64,000 nucleotides of DNA from Microvelia longipes (lineage: Eukaryota; Arthropoda; Insecta; Hemiptera; Veliidae). The position numbers and the translations under genes were made by a program. A model generated the notes under the pieces. It did not search any database. It saw only the letters and a program-made list of their open reading frames with translations, and was not told where the DNA came from. The stretch is from contig JACMZG010001913.1 of assembly GCA_018340805.1 (NCBI GenBank), positions 3,132,640 to 3,196,639 on the forward strand, given 5' to 3'. This document shows positions 14,433 to 28,049 of this stretch, one piece after another. Within the stretch, counting starts at the first letter, position 1; each line of letters opens with the position of its first letter.

Positions 14433-14520
14433 AAAAATACTATTAAATTCAGAAAATAATCCTATGAAATTAAAATTTGGTACAAACTTATGCCTATAAG
14501 TATGTAATACATAAATATAT

Positions 14521-14764
14521 ATAATAATAATAGTACCCGTTTAGAGACTTGCGGCTCATCAAGGATAACCCTGCGGGAACAACTCGGGTGGTAGTAGCAA
14601 CCGTACGCTCAAAGTGTATTCTAAAGTTGGCGATAATTTATCTAAACATAATCTTCTATAAACTGAGAGCGTAACCTGGATGGCGAACCCCAAGACTCCG
14701 TGGGTGTCAAAAGGTCAGTGTAAAGACTAACGCCTTAAACGACCTCGGCCACGAAGGCGGGCTA
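14521..14764 (-). mobile_element. SINE S1, diverged copy 2
   Basis: Same order of head, body and (ATT)n tail, more diverged (GCCTTCGTGGCCGAGGTCG on the minus strand). Confidence 0.55.
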
Positions 14765-14914
14765 ATACTTAAATATACTTAGTTTTAATTTGATACGGTT
14801 GGTATAGCTCCGGTTTTTTGGTGGATCTCTTATAAAAAGCAGTTATAATTAATCAATTGACCGTTTGGACTGAAAAGCATGTTTTAGCGGATTTGCATCA
14901 TAAAAATTAGCCTT

Positions 14915-15020
14915 TTTAATGGCTGAAGACGAGCGAAGCTCGAATTTGTGTGGATGACCCTAGCGAATGCGATATGACGTGGAAAAATTCCGAGGTACCC
15001 CGTACCGGATTTTTGGAAAG
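14915..15020 (+). repeat. 3' fragment of FGTR-family repeat
   Basis: GACGAGCGAAGCTCGAATTT and TTCCGAGGTACCCCGTACC, the 3' end seen at 18000-18135, 30300-30390 and 57000-57110. Confidence 0.6.
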
Positions 15021-15632
15021 AAATGTGGTGAACCCTAAGCCTGGAATAGAGTTTTATCCCTAAGAGATGGCATCTATACCCTTATATTCTTCTCAAACAA
15101 GTTTACCAGAGTTAAAAATTTTATTTCCAAATATAATGATGCTCATTTCTAATTCCCTCCAGTAGAGGGCTCTTCTTTTATATTTTTTTTTCTTTCTATT
15201 CTTCTTTACTGGGAAAGGAAGAACAAAACACCCTGATTTAAGAGTATAACGAACTCTTTTGTTTTTAATATTATCTCTCTAATGAAAAATTACAACAGAT
15301 TTAGAGAAGTGTCAGTTTCACAAGCCTTTTCTTTTCAAAAGCCTTTAAAACAATTTGAAGCGTTCAATTTAAAAAAAAAAACTAAGTACCGCTGATGATT
15401 TCTTGCTTTTCCTTCATACTTAGTTCCTCAATACTTTTCCCATAGTTCTATGGGAAAAGTATTGTGTTTTCTAAAAAGTCCGTAACCGGATTACATGAAT
15501 TACCTGTTTCAGGTGTTTTTAAGACCTCCTGTATAGTTTTTACTAAGTTGTCTGTCTGTATGTGTTATTATAGTAGATCCCAGTATTTTTATGCTAGAGA
15601 GTTGAAACTTCATTCGAAATTCAATCTATAGG

Positions 15633-17372
15633 TTTATAATACGACACACGGCTAAAGTCCATTGATAGCGCGTCAATAATCTGGGAGGGAAAGAATTCTA
15701 TTGGTTTAGACCGACCACGCTCCTTCCCCCTCCACCTCATGCCAACGTCGGTATTCGCGATTCAAAGTCCGTAGCAGCGCCACCGTCGCTGATAAGAAAT
15801 TGATAACGAAAGGGTGATCATTGTCAAAGGCCTTATGGGGATTTTCTGGTTTTTCTTATTTGTGACGATTATTTCTTTAAATTTTTTATCAAAGTGCTTT
15901 AATTTAACTAATTTTAGGGCGTATGAACTCAGTAGAATCACAATTTCATTGAAAAATAGCGTTTTAATGGGTTGTCACGAGTATTTAAATTGAGTGATAA
16001 GAAGATGAAGATCATAATATAGTGTTTTATTTTATTTATTGTTAATTGATGTTACTTTTAAATAATTTCAGTTTGCACAAACACACAAAATTACCATTTA
16101 ATTGCATTAAATTGTTTAAATTAGTTGTAACAGGTATTTAAATTAACTGATAAGAAGCCGATTTTCACTGTAATGGTGTTTTAATTTATTAATCATTTTT
16201 ATTTATGCACTAAAATAATTAATAACTCAATAAATTCACTTTTTGTAAAATGTTTGTTTAAATTATCCGCTTAGGTTTTATTATTTCTGGGTTAAATCGG
16301 ACGAATCCAAGTCTGTAGTGATAAGAGCCTGATTCTATATTTAAAATCCTGGAATTATCGAAATATTTATCTACGAAATATTTGCAATTTTTTTAGTACC
16401 GATGGTCTTTCTAATAATTTTCATCACATTTATCACAAATTAACTAACAATAAATAAATAAACTAAGAATTTTCAACGGCTCCCATGCTAATCCGATGAT
16501 AAAAAAATTTTTGATCACCCTTTCGTTTTCCCGCCATTGGTATTGCCAACCTTACAACTATCTCTTTGAATCGCGAATAAAGAAATACCTTTTTCGTAAA
16601 TAAAGTCATAAAAAGGCAACACTGGTTGTAAATATTTGTAACCTCGCGTCGATTTTATTTCCCTTATTGTGCACATTTATCTGTTTGAGTTTATTTCGTT
16701 TCATTCCAATCTGTTCAATTTATCCAATTATTGCGGAGTTGTAATATGATCTGAGTGCCTATATTTGACGCATGGACATTGATGTATTCTTCAAGCATTT
16801 CTTGCTATTTTAATACAGCGCAGGGTCTGTGGTCTGTCAACTAAAAGACAGCATTTTTTTTGGAAAATAGATGACAGTCTTGACTTTTTTAAGTCATGGA
16901 TGCATATTGTGTCATATTATTTTTATAATATGAATCAATACGCATTCAATTATACAAACTTGACACAAAAAAGCAGTTTGTTTTGGAAAAAAGTAATTAT
17001 AGCAGACGATTTATTTAAATCGTCAAACTTTTATCAAAGAACTATTATGATCCATTGCATTACGTAATTAACAACTTTAACTCCACTTAATTCATACTTC
17101 CCGAACAAATTTCAAGCAACACTTAGTTGATAAATTTATAAGATACAACAATATTCCTACTTAAAAAGTAAATAAATAATTAAAAAAATACGATATCAAA
17201 TAAAAATAAATAATAAAATTCAAAACATAACCCGACTTACAACAGTGTTGCTAGAGTAGGGAATTTTGTTTTGTAACTTAAAAGAAGGGATTTTTTTTGT
17301 TAAAAAAGAGGGTTGAAAGCATTGGGATTTTGGCGGGCTGTCAATTGACTTTAGCTGTGTGTTATATTATAG
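15633..17372. mobile_element. Long copy of the ACGACACAC-TIR family
   Basis: Left TTATAATACGACACACGGCT with TTGATAGCGCG; right complement GACTTTAGCTGTGTGTTATA. About 1.74 kb, AT-rich, with an inner inverted pair CGAAAGGGTGATCA (15807) and TGATCACCCTTTCG (16515). No coding region recognised. Confidence 0.55.
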
Positions 17373-17432
17373 TTGTGCTATTCAGAAATTATTTTTTTAG
17401 TCATTAATCCGCAATAAAATAAAAAAAAAATA

Positions 17433-17653
17433 AAATGCCCGTTTTAGGGCCTTTCGGCCCATCAGGGTATTCACCCTGCGGGAACCACCTCAGGTAGGTT
17501 GCATCTACTACACTCTAAGAATTAATTAAAGTTGGCGAAATCATTTTAATACAAATACTATTCATAAAATCTTAGAACATAGCCCGGGCTGCGAACCCCG
17601 GACCTCCGGTGCCGAAATCGAACGCCTTTACGATCACGGCCACGGAGGCAGAC
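17433..17653 (-). mobile_element. tRNA-derived SINE S1, copy 3
   Basis: Best-preserved head: TGCCTCCGTGGCCGTGATCG, box-B-like GGGGTTCGCAGCC, on the minus strand. Confidence 0.7.
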
Positions 17654-17999
17654 TATTAATCCGCAATAACAACTGCAAACATTTTGAAAATTTATAAAAC
17701 GCGAAACAATGTTGCGATCAGATTGAGATATGGCACACTTGCAGCTATCTATATGACTAACGTTTGTGTCAAGATTCATCATTATCAGCATTAGTTTAAG
17801 ATGACTCGTGCGTTATCAGATAACTTGTGTTTGTTTCGAAATGAAATAAGTTATAAGCGTACACCTTCATGTGATAAATAAGTCCACTAGGTTTCGTTAC
17901 AACGATATGTATATCCATAATTTTTGTTGAATAATAAAGGTTAAACTGCGTTGAGCCTGGTAAGTTCCTGGATAGGGGACCGCTGAGAATGAAATGGAT

Positions 18000-18135
18000 A
18001 TATTTACGATATGAGGACAAGCGAAGCGAGTCCGAAGGTGTTTTATAGTATAAATGTAACGACAAGCGAAGCGAGTCTAAAGTAGGAAGGATAAGCGTAG
18101 CGAATCACAAATTTCCGAGGTACCCTGTCCCCGTT
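18000..18135 (+). repeat. FGTR-family 3' fragment with AGCGAAGCGAG words
   Basis: Contains GACAAGCGAAGCGAGTC twice and TTCCGAGGTACCCTGTCC. The AGCGAAGCGAG word is shared with the 31-kb and 48-kb arrays. Confidence 0.6.
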
Positions 18136-18478
18136 TTTTTTAATATAGTTGTATTTTAATTGTTAAAGCATCTAAAAATTTACAACGGACCATTGGAACC
18201 TTCTCCCTGACCGGACTAGTGGTCCGCACATCGTCGGTTAGGAAACAATCGCTAACGAAATAACTTAGTAAGAAACGAGGAAAATGTCCTTGAAAATTGG
18301 CCAACGACCTGATCCCAACACTAGAGTCAAAAGTCCCAGCCAATCATTTTTAAGATATCATTAAGAATTTGTTTCATTATTAGCTTATATTATTTAATAT
18401 TTAAAGTATTCTCATAAATAAGGTAGGCTCGATGTCAGATGTCACAAGTAAGAATATATTTTGGTTGTAATAAGCTGC

Positions 18479-18790
18479 GTAGGCTTCCGCGGTTATTGTC
18501 ATGAAGATTTAGGTCTTCCGGTGGTGACCGCGTCAATGTAGATGAATAATCCGACGTTTCGCTTCCACTGTGGGAGGCATCTTCAGGGATGTAGGACATC
18601 ATGGATAGAAACACAATGCTCTACAAAACTGTTCAGTTTTGTAGAGCATGTGTTTCTATTTATGATGTCCTACATCCCTGAAGATGCCTCCCACAGTGGA
18701 AACGATACGGTGGATTCTTCATCTTCATTGTCGCGGTCACCACCGGAAGACCTAAATCTTGGTTTTTGTCATTTTGGTTGTAGTCACGGG
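18479..18790. mobile_element. Foldback element F1, copy 1
   Basis: Arms carry GATTTAGGTCTTCCGGTGGT, CTTCCACTGTGGGAGGCATC and TGTAGAGCATGTGTTTCTA as complements with a very short loop. Copies: 22497-22822, 37577-37690 (partial), 44697-44850. Confidence 0.8.
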
Positions 18791-18799
18791 GGGTAGCCA

Positions 18800-20950
18800 T
18801 TCGTTAAAAATTCATACTAATGATAATAATCAGATGGAACTTGGCACATATGTTGATGTTATATATAGAATAGAATAGAATAAATTTATTGGTTTCAAGT
18901 ATTACACTTATACAAATAAGTTGACTTCTTAACATAATAGTAAAAAATGACAGAAAATTAAAACATGTGCAACTGCATAAAAAAACTGCTCTTAACTTCA
19001 GCAAATAATAATTTCAAAGTAAAGTTTGCCCTCAGGATATTAAATAGAAAAATAATTAAATGAGAAATTAATTTATTATTTAAATCTATTTTTTATTATT
19101 TTTTAAACTAGATGTTATATATCTACATATGTGTTAAATGTCGTATGTATCCAAATATGTTTCCGCGTGTACTGATTTTTCGACATTTTTGTGGAGTCAT
19201 TATTGTCAGTTAACGACGTCATTGATTTTTTTTACGATAGCACAACTGGACCTTAAGATTAATACTGTACCAATTGTCAACTCTCTGACATAAAGACAAT
19301 AGGAGCTACGATGATAACATACACTCACATAGGTTCCACAATCAGGGACATGTTATCAATGCAAAAGTTAACCCTACGCTTATGCTTACGGAAAAAGCTC
19401 TACTAATTTAAACAGAGAGCTGTTGTACCTATTGCCGTATTTTCCTCCTCGTCTATCACCTAAAATTATCGTTACTTGTTGACTTATTTTGTGGATACAG
19501 GCCAAGTATCGATAATTCTAGAGTTTGAATTTTCTTGGTTTTGCAGCAAATTTACCCTGAAGATTAATGGGGAATGAATTCACTTAAATCATCGGGCAGC
19601 CTTTAGCTGTGGAAAAACTGTGAACGAATGTTAATTATTTCTATTAGTAGACAAAGCTAAGTGTAAGGGGATTGTCCTGTCAGACTGATACTACACCAGT
19701 ACTGAGTCCTTTCACTCCGGATACGGTCTATAGACAAAGGAAACGGTACCTCTCGTATCAATTCCAGTCCGTCTGGTCTTTTCAAGATGATACTCCCGTG
19801 ACGTCATATTTATGACGTCACTTTTCTCAGAATTTTTTAGTCTTTTTGATCTCCCCCAGATGTTTTTTCCCTTCACCCGTTCTAAACCTAATTTAATTAA
19901 TTATCAGATGTTTTACTGGTTCGCTTAGCGTGATAATTATGTCCAGGAAATGCTTCTTGTATATTAGTAATGCATATGTTAGTAATGCTTACATTGTTTT
20001 TTTTGGATAAGTTTTTAAGTTTAACTAGTGTTACAACTAATGTTTCTTTTTAAACTGATTTTCATCAAAAATTTATTTGATATTTTTTATATGTTTTGCT
20101 TTTACAAATGATTTTCACTTTCCCCCTCTCCAACTACCGCAGGTTTATAGGAAAGTATTGCGTTCACCCTGAAAATGTGAAAGTTAAGATTTCATCAGAG
20201 TAATCAGGTTTTTATAAGACGTTTATAAGATTTATAAGACGTTTTAAGTAGTTTTTATCATACTGTCTGTCACGGTGTCTATGTCACGTATATCTAGCCC
20301 GCTGTATTCTCTCAAAGTAGTTTTTGTGAACTTTTAAGTTCACAAAAAGAAAATTTTTAAGAAGTAGTATAAAAGTTTTTATAAAGTTGAAACTTGGCAC
20401 AAAAATTAGACTTTAGGTCTATTTGTGCAATTCGGAAGAAAATATTTTAAACCGCAATAAAATATTTTGCTGATTCGTCAAATTTTGTTTTACAAAATCG
20501 GTAAAAATATACCGATTGTGTTTAAATTCAGTACAATTTTACATCTATTAGGGATAAATCTATATACCAAAATTCTCCGTTTGAAAATATATATTTTTTA
20601 TTTTTTAAACTTTTAAGGGCTTTAACTTCTAATATATTAATTATAATGATAAAACGTTTATTAATGTCTTATCATTCAAAAGTATTTTGCATGCTATAAT
20701 ATGAATTTACAAAATATATTCTAAATATATTATATAATATATTTTAATATATTATGTATGATATAATATATTATCTATGATATTATATATTATCATTCTA
20801 ATCTTTTCAATGATATTTTACTGAGGATTGTGTTTTAAAAGTAAATTATGATCCAACTTTTAGTGGTTCGTCTATGAACATTCAGCATTATTATCAGCTG
20901 AGAAAGTTGATAAAAGCTATGATAGAATATATACATTCACGTTTATACTA
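18800..20950. other. Non-coding DNA 3' of the secreted-protein exons
   Basis: No further exon of the minus-strand gene could be joined in phase. 20190-20400 is an FGTR fragment; 20640-20800 is nearly pure TATA-like DNA. Confidence 0.5.
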
Positions 20951-20952
20951 AC

Positions 20953-21137
20953 CTGGACAGTTTCAGCCATCTGATGCAATATGGATGTCTGTGGAAGTGC
21001 TCTGGGTCCGTCCATCTCTGGCACCATGTATGTGCTGTGAAGTCGATCCCACATGCTGAGCACAGAGTTGTAGTCCTGTCCTATGATTGATGAAGCAAAC
21101 TCCCAAAGACTGTCCGATCTCGAACCGTTCTCGTTAA
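20953..21137 (-). CDS. Unknown secreted protein, exon 3
   Basis: Minus-strand acceptor AACAG|TTAACG. An AG five bases earlier would give an early stop, so the downstream AG is preferred. Two bases complete a Val, then 61 codons: NENGSRSDSLWEFASSIIGQ, later MWDRLHSTYMVPEMDGPRAL and SILHQMAETVQ. Donor CAG|GTTAGT, phase 0. Confidence 0.72.
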
Positions 21138-24100
21138 CTGTTCTATAAACTAAGCAATAGCAATAGGTTTTTTTTTAAAAAAAAAAATGATGCGGCATAC
21201 TTCGACACATTAGAGTTTTCCCGGGGAAAATTCTTTGGATTTCAAGTTAAAATTACTTAGTGATAGTAATTAAAAAGAGGCGATGTATCACCTAGCAATT
21301 AGCCGGGCGCTAAGCCCTTTTTTAAATTACGTTCCTTCTCATTCAAAATGTCCTTAATTTAAGTCATAGTTCTAATATTATCCGGGGTTGGGATGTTTTA
21401 ATGCTGATAGGGTTAACGTGCTCAAAATATGGCTATATTTTATATATACAAATATGCATTGAAATGGTACGTTTTAATCAGATGCAATGTTTATTTGATG
21501 TTATCAAAAATATAACGCTGTGATTGTTTGTTTTGAAATTGGTCTACAGTTTGTAACATAGTATATTTATAAATCAACCAATCACTGTTTTATGTTTTGA
21601 ATAATTTACTAAATAAACATTTCGTAGAGTGTTCAAAGTACGAACTTTTGACTTCATCGGCCAAAAAACATTCTTCAATAGGGGTCATGGCGTCTGTTTA
21701 AAAACATTACTCTGTGTAATAATTTTAATAGTTTATCATTTGATACTATCGAGTTTTATATTTCTATTGTGCGAGAGACAGCTAGGAAATGTAACAAGCA
21801 AAATGCAATGCTACATCTGGGAACTGTTCCATCATTCGACAATCGTCATCATTGATGCTTTGACTTAATGTCATGTCCCACTCTGTTTCGTTACGTCTAA
21901 CTCATCAGGGCGCCGACAGAGCCTGAACTCACTCTGACCTTCAATTAATTTCGAAGAATATAATGTGAAGTATTTGCCAAAGACGAACGGTGCTCTTTTA
22001 GCGCTATCATGCGTGGCATGCAAAACATATATCATTTGATACAAAACTACCGAGTTTTGCAAAACATGCATAGTTGACACAATATAATTGTGTTACATTA
22101 TAATAAGCACTATAATTTGCTTGTTACATTTCCTAGGTGTCTCTCGCACAATTATATTGTGTCATTTTAATAGTTATTGATGTAACAAAATAATTGGTGG
22201 GAGAATGATTAATAATCACTATTCTTTCTATTACCGTAGTTATTCTAGTGCTACTTTCATTGGTGATTATAAATCTAAGTGCAAATGTGATACCTTTCAA
22301 CAATTTATCTTTTCTGTCTATCTCAGCCAGGATTTGCATTAAGTTGGATATTCTTAGTTCATTCCTGACGACTTGTGGTAGACTTCGCCTTAATGTGTCA
22401 ACTAAGCCGGCTGATTGGAGTTTGACTTCGGCATCTACTGCATCTACGCGTGCCTGTATAGTAAAAATGAGTTTGAAATTATGTAGGATATAGGATTCCA
22501 CTGTTATTGTCATGAAGATTTAGGTCTTGCGGTGATGACCCCGTCAGTGTAGATTATGAATATGACGTTTCAGTTCCAATGTGGGAACTATCTTCAGGGA
22601 TATCATGGATGAGTCAACAATCCTTTGCGAATTTGTAGAACACTCTAGTTCTAAACTCGTAGAGCATTTTCAGTTCTGTTTTACTGATCATTGTAAACTC
22701 ATTCATGATAGCTTGCATCCCTGAAGATGCCTACCACAGTGGAAGGGAAATGATGGATTCATGATCTGCATGACGCGGTGACCACTGGAAGACCTAAATT
22801 GTCTTGACAATAATGCCGAAGCCAACACAGTTCATTATTTAACCTTCAATTAAACTCATTGGGCTTAAGTGGTGTCTTCCTTAATCAATTCTCACAGTTT
22901 CCCGACTGACTTAACCATTGATGTTCAAGACAACAGACAAGTGTACCACTTACTGTGTTGACGAGATGTAAGCGAAAGTCGAGTGTATGATGTAGTCGCT
23001 CTGTTGGCACCACCTGTTTATTTATGATCTTGTCATTTAAAGACTAAACCCGAGTATTGCGGGATTGTCGATTGTAGAGTCACCATGTTGGCACCAGCTG
23101 TTAATTTAAGATTTTGTCATTTAAAGACTAAACCCGAATGTGGTGGATCTTCGATTGTACAATCGACGATCATTGTACAATTGGCACTGCCTGTACATTT
23201 AAGACATTTTGTTTTTTAACATAGCTCGAATAGCGCGAGGGTTTAAAATCTTTTTACACGAATTTGTTTTAGCATCGATGATCGTTCTATTAATTTTTAA
23301 CTCATTAGTCACCAATTAACTAACAAGAAAGAAATAAAAGAAGAGTTTTTATCGGCTCCCATGCTAATCCTATGATAAAATAAATTTAATCACCCTTTCG
23401 TTTTCTCGCCATGTGTATTGCCAACCTTACAACTATCTCTTTGAATCGCGGAATAACGTACATTGCAGACGCTGTCACGGCGTCACTTGTGGCTACCACA
23501 TAGAGCATTATTTCAAACACGTTTATTGCCACTTATTTTTTAAAAGCAGTTAGATGAAACGGAAAAGCGTCATTCTCTTCCTATTAAAAATTCACCGAAA
23601 CAGCGGAAAATAATTCTTTCCCATTCAATTTGAAACTAAAAGAACCCGAAGATAATAATGTTATATTTTTGAAATATTTAAGCGTAACGAAGTTTTAGAT
23701 AAAAGGTTCAGAGGGTATGTCACTGTTGATAAAAATCTGCTTCATGTTCCTTCCTCTTGTAGAGTCGAATGACTTGTCAAATACTGTTCTATTATTTGCT
23801 TTATTTTCAACGAGGCATGAAAAGCAAAAATAACAATCTATCATTTTGTATCTAAGTGCTACTGCGAACTTTTGCTGTACAAACAGCTGTAAACATAGAG
23901 ATATATTACTAGAGGGGCCATACCCTATATCTTAATACAGTGGGAGGCTTCAGACATCTTTTTGGGGACATCAGGCGCATTCTATGTGTTTTGAATGTTG
24001 AACTTTTTCTTTTATATGTTGGGATTATTTTAAGTTATTTGTTTGATTGTCATATTAATGTAAAATGTGCTGGTTACTTTTTCGATGCTTCAAAATTCAA

Positions 24101-25268
24101 CTGATGCGACCTCTTTAGTAATTATATCTCTATGGCTATAAAGAAGTGTTAAGCCTGTTTCAAGTATGCTTATAATATTTTAAAGTTGAGATTAAAGTGC
24201 TTGGCTTTTTTTATAATTCCTTTATTTAAATAAATAAATAATCACAAAATCAAAAAATATAGAAAGGTTAACTAACCACATAATAGGAAGAAAACTCCAG
24301 TGCTATGTGGGTATACATATTTAACTAAAATATTCTTGTAATTATTATTATTAATAATATATTATAAAGCATGCAAGTTGAAAGTACTTTAGGAAGTACT
24401 CTAAAAATGAGACTTGATAGCATATAAAAATAGCACAATTTTATGAAAAAAATATTTCTCCTGAACTTATAATACTAATATAGAAGGAGCATATGACCGT
24501 AAACACAATGTAATTCTACTGTAACACGAAAGCCGGTTGACTGGTGGTCTTAAGTAGGGGTACCACCCTAACAACAAAACATTACTTTAAATATGTGTCA
24601 TAAATATCCATTAATGGTGAAAGATCGTAAAGAACAAATATAATAACTTACAACACTTGCTGAGTATTTAATAAAACTGGTCTTAGGTGGCAAAAGGATA
24701 GCGGAATACAACAATCTACATTTAGTTGACGAGGACTACTTTTAATATAATTTTAAATAAAATCGTTAAACTACAATTTAAAATGCTTAAAATATTGTAA
24801 TGCACCGATATTTATATTAGTATTTTATGAATAATCAATCATTAATTAATAATAGAACATAATTATTCAGTAACCAGAAGTATTGCCAACTTTTTTATAA
24901 GAAAATTGTACATTGTAAGGGTGGCAGAATTACTTACTTCGTGTTATCAGTAGTGCTCCTTCTATGTATAGTATTATTCTAAGCTCCTTAACAAAGAGAC
25001 TTAAACTATAGTTTTAGTCTCTTTGCTCCTGTATAAGGGGACTCACCTGAATAATGCCGATCTTGCTTAACAACTTGGCGTCGTCCTTTCGCAAAAAGGG
25101 CGGCAACGGATGATCATGAGTTTCGGGCGACAGCAGCTCCCAAGCGTGAAACAGCTCAACCGTTACACCTTTGATCAATTTAAAAACATCGAACACATCG
25201 AGACCGACGCATTGATGAACCGTAGACGTAACACACGTCAGCGCCAATAATAATCTTATACATATCAT
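20953..25268 (-). CDS. Secreted protein of unknown function, first three coding exons
   Basis: Three minus-strand exons join in phase into about 189 codons. Exon 1 starts with an ATG and a clear signal peptide (MICIRLLLALTCVTSTVHQC); the mature part begins near LDVFDVFKLIKGVTVELFHA. Exon 2 has a charged helical stretch (ARVDAVDAEVKLQSAG, then ELRISNLMQILAEIDRKDKL). Exon 3 has SLWEFASSIIGQDYNSVLSM. No catalytic motif, Cys pattern or TM segment is visible after the signal. The pattern recalls insect-specific secreted helical families such as DUF4803, but this is a weak recollection, not a match. Later exons were not found to the left. The gene is antisense to UBR3, and its introns carry a MITE, a foldback and a ribozyme-bearing retrozyme unit. 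Confidence 0.7.
21763..22094 (-). mobile_element. Retrozyme-like single unit
   Basis: One unit of the same family on the minus strand, in intron 2 of the secreted-protein gene, bounded by the ACAATATAATTGTG near-palindrome. It contains an intact hammerhead at 21881-21921. A short inverted piece of the same family follows at 22118-22163. Confidence 0.75.
21881..21921 (-). ncRNA. Hammerhead ribozyme, copy 4
   Basis: All core residues and all three stems are as in the 39.7-kb copies. Because this copy is in the sense strand of the secreted-protein pre-mRNA intron, it would be transcribed in active orientation. Confidence 0.85.
22294..22453 (-). CDS. Unknown secreted protein, exon 2
   Basis: 53 codons plus one base, between TTTACTATACAG and AAAG|GTATCA on the minus strand. 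Phase 0 in, phase 1 out, matching both neighbours. Encodes an amphipathic, charged helix: ARVDAVDAEVKLQSAGLVDT, then RRSLPQVVRNELRISNLM. Confidence 0.75.
22497..22822. mobile_element. Foldback element F1, copy 2
   Basis: Diverged arms of the 18479 element (GATTTAGGTCTTGCGGTGAT; CCTGAAGATGCCTACCACAG), lying just upstream of exon 2 of the minus-strand gene. Confidence 0.7.
22830..24465. other. Intron 1 of the secreted-protein gene, repeat-filled
   Basis: Contains two copies of a 100-bp segment around 22990-23160 (TTTAAGATTTTGTCATTTAA; GACTAAACCCGA) and, at 23270-23460, a repeat also found at 16380-16570 and 43850-44015 (CGGCTCCCATGCTAATCC). No coding signal. Confidence 0.5.
24466..24982 (+). 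mobile_element. TIR element M1 copy 3
   Basis: TATAATACTAATATAGAAGG to its complement; about 517 bp and close to copy 2. Ends 65 bp before exon 1 of the minus-strand gene. Confidence 0.8.
25047..25268 (-). CDS. Unknown secreted protein, exon 1
   Basis: 74 codons from ATG to CAG|GTGAGT. The ATG is followed at once by a hydrophobic signal-peptide core with predicted cleavage near residues 20-22. GC content is higher than in the surrounding AT-rich DNA. The following 180 bases on the 5' side (25269-25450) are very AT-rich and would hold the promoter; no firm TATA/Inr pair was assigned. Confidence 0.75.
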
Positions 25269-27011
<1,743 letters not shown>

Positions 27012-27599
27012 AACCGCTAATGTGATTATTAAGAAGTTGTGCGTACCAGTTTGATTTTTATGCCAATTTAAAACATTAACAAACACATTAACATTAAAAC
27101 AAAGTTGCGTCATAGTGATTCACAGATTTTTTTTCTTTCCGCCTTATAATGTTGATAACGGTACAGATGATAAAAATGTTAGTTATTTATAAACGAGGTA
27201 CACAATCAGGAAAGCGTTTGTACTAGATATTGTTATGATTTTACATAGTACTATTTAAATTATATATTTAGATAAATAATCCAAATCCAATAGTTATTCA
27301 AGTTTGGCTCTTAATTGGATTATACTTTTGTACTGGCGTGTTTACATGACCTGGCGACTACACTTTTTTGAAGGGGGGGAGCAGCTTGATAAATTATACA
27401 TTGAATCTTATGTTTAGTTTTCAACTGTCTTCATATAACACAGTAATATAATTGTCTGAGATGTAACACTGTCTCATGTAATTGTGCGAGAGACACCTAA
27501 GAAATGTAACAAGCAAAATGTAATTCTGCATTTTGCTGAGAACTGTTCCATCATTCGATATTCGTCATCATTGATGGCTCGACATAATGTCATGTCCCA

Positions 27600-27640
27600 C
27601 TCTGTTTCGTTACGTCTAACTCATCAGGGCGCCGACAGAG
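27600..27640 (-). ncRNA. Hammerhead ribozyme, copy 3
   Basis: The reverse complement gives CTCTGT-C, GGCGCC, CTGATGA, GTTAGACGTAAC, GAA and ACAGAG, the same as the 39.7-kb copies. Predicted cut next to 27634. Confidence 0.85.
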
Positions 27641-27918
27641 CCTGAACTCACTCTGACCTTCAATTAATTCCGAAGAATATAATGTGAAGTACTTACCAGA
27701 GACGAGCGGTGCTCTCTTACCGCCATCATACATGGCAAGCAAAACATATATCATTTGATACTACCGAGTTTTGCAAAACATGAATAGTTGACACAATATA
27801 ATTGTGCGAGAGACACCTAGGAAATGTAACAAGCAAAATGCAATGCTACATCTGGGAACTGTTCCATCATTCAACAATCGTCGTCATTGATGGCTTGACT
27901 TTATGCGGTGTTTCCCCA

Positions 27919-27959
27919 CTATGGTTCGTTACGTCTAACTCATCAGGGCGCTGACAGAG
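27919..27959 (-). pseudogene. Decayed hammerhead ribozyme
   Basis: Same framework, but A15.1 is C (GAAC in place of GAAA), the 3' arm of stem III no longer matches (CATAG for CAGAG), and stem I reads AGCGCC. Loss of the A15.1-U16.1 pair and of stem III pairing should abolish cleavage. Confidence 0.75.
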
Positions 27960-28049
27960 CCTCAAACTGACTCTCACATTTAATTGAAATTCCAAAGAAT
28001 ATAATGTGAAGTATTTACCAGAGGCTCAATTATACTTCTTTCGCAAAAC

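Larger units (their letters stand above)
27478..28024 (-). mobile_element. Retrozyme-like tandem pair, minus strand
   Basis: Two head-to-tail copies of the same unit; the cleavage positions are about 319 bases apart. One hammerhead is intact (27600-27640), the other mutated (27919-27959). The second unit is truncated where it joins another repeat near 28024. Confidence 0.75.

Noticed and set aside
18640..18720. CTGAAGA...GAAACG order in foldback F1 as a hammerhead
   Set aside because: The first stem II pair would be a T-C mismatch, and no upstream arm plus UH cleavage site complements the bases after GAAAC.
19655..19800. Minus-strand stretch GLELIREVPFPLSIDRIRSE as a fourth exon of the secreted-protein gene
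   Set aside because: The available acceptor gives the wrong phase after exon 3, and there is no polypyrimidine tract.
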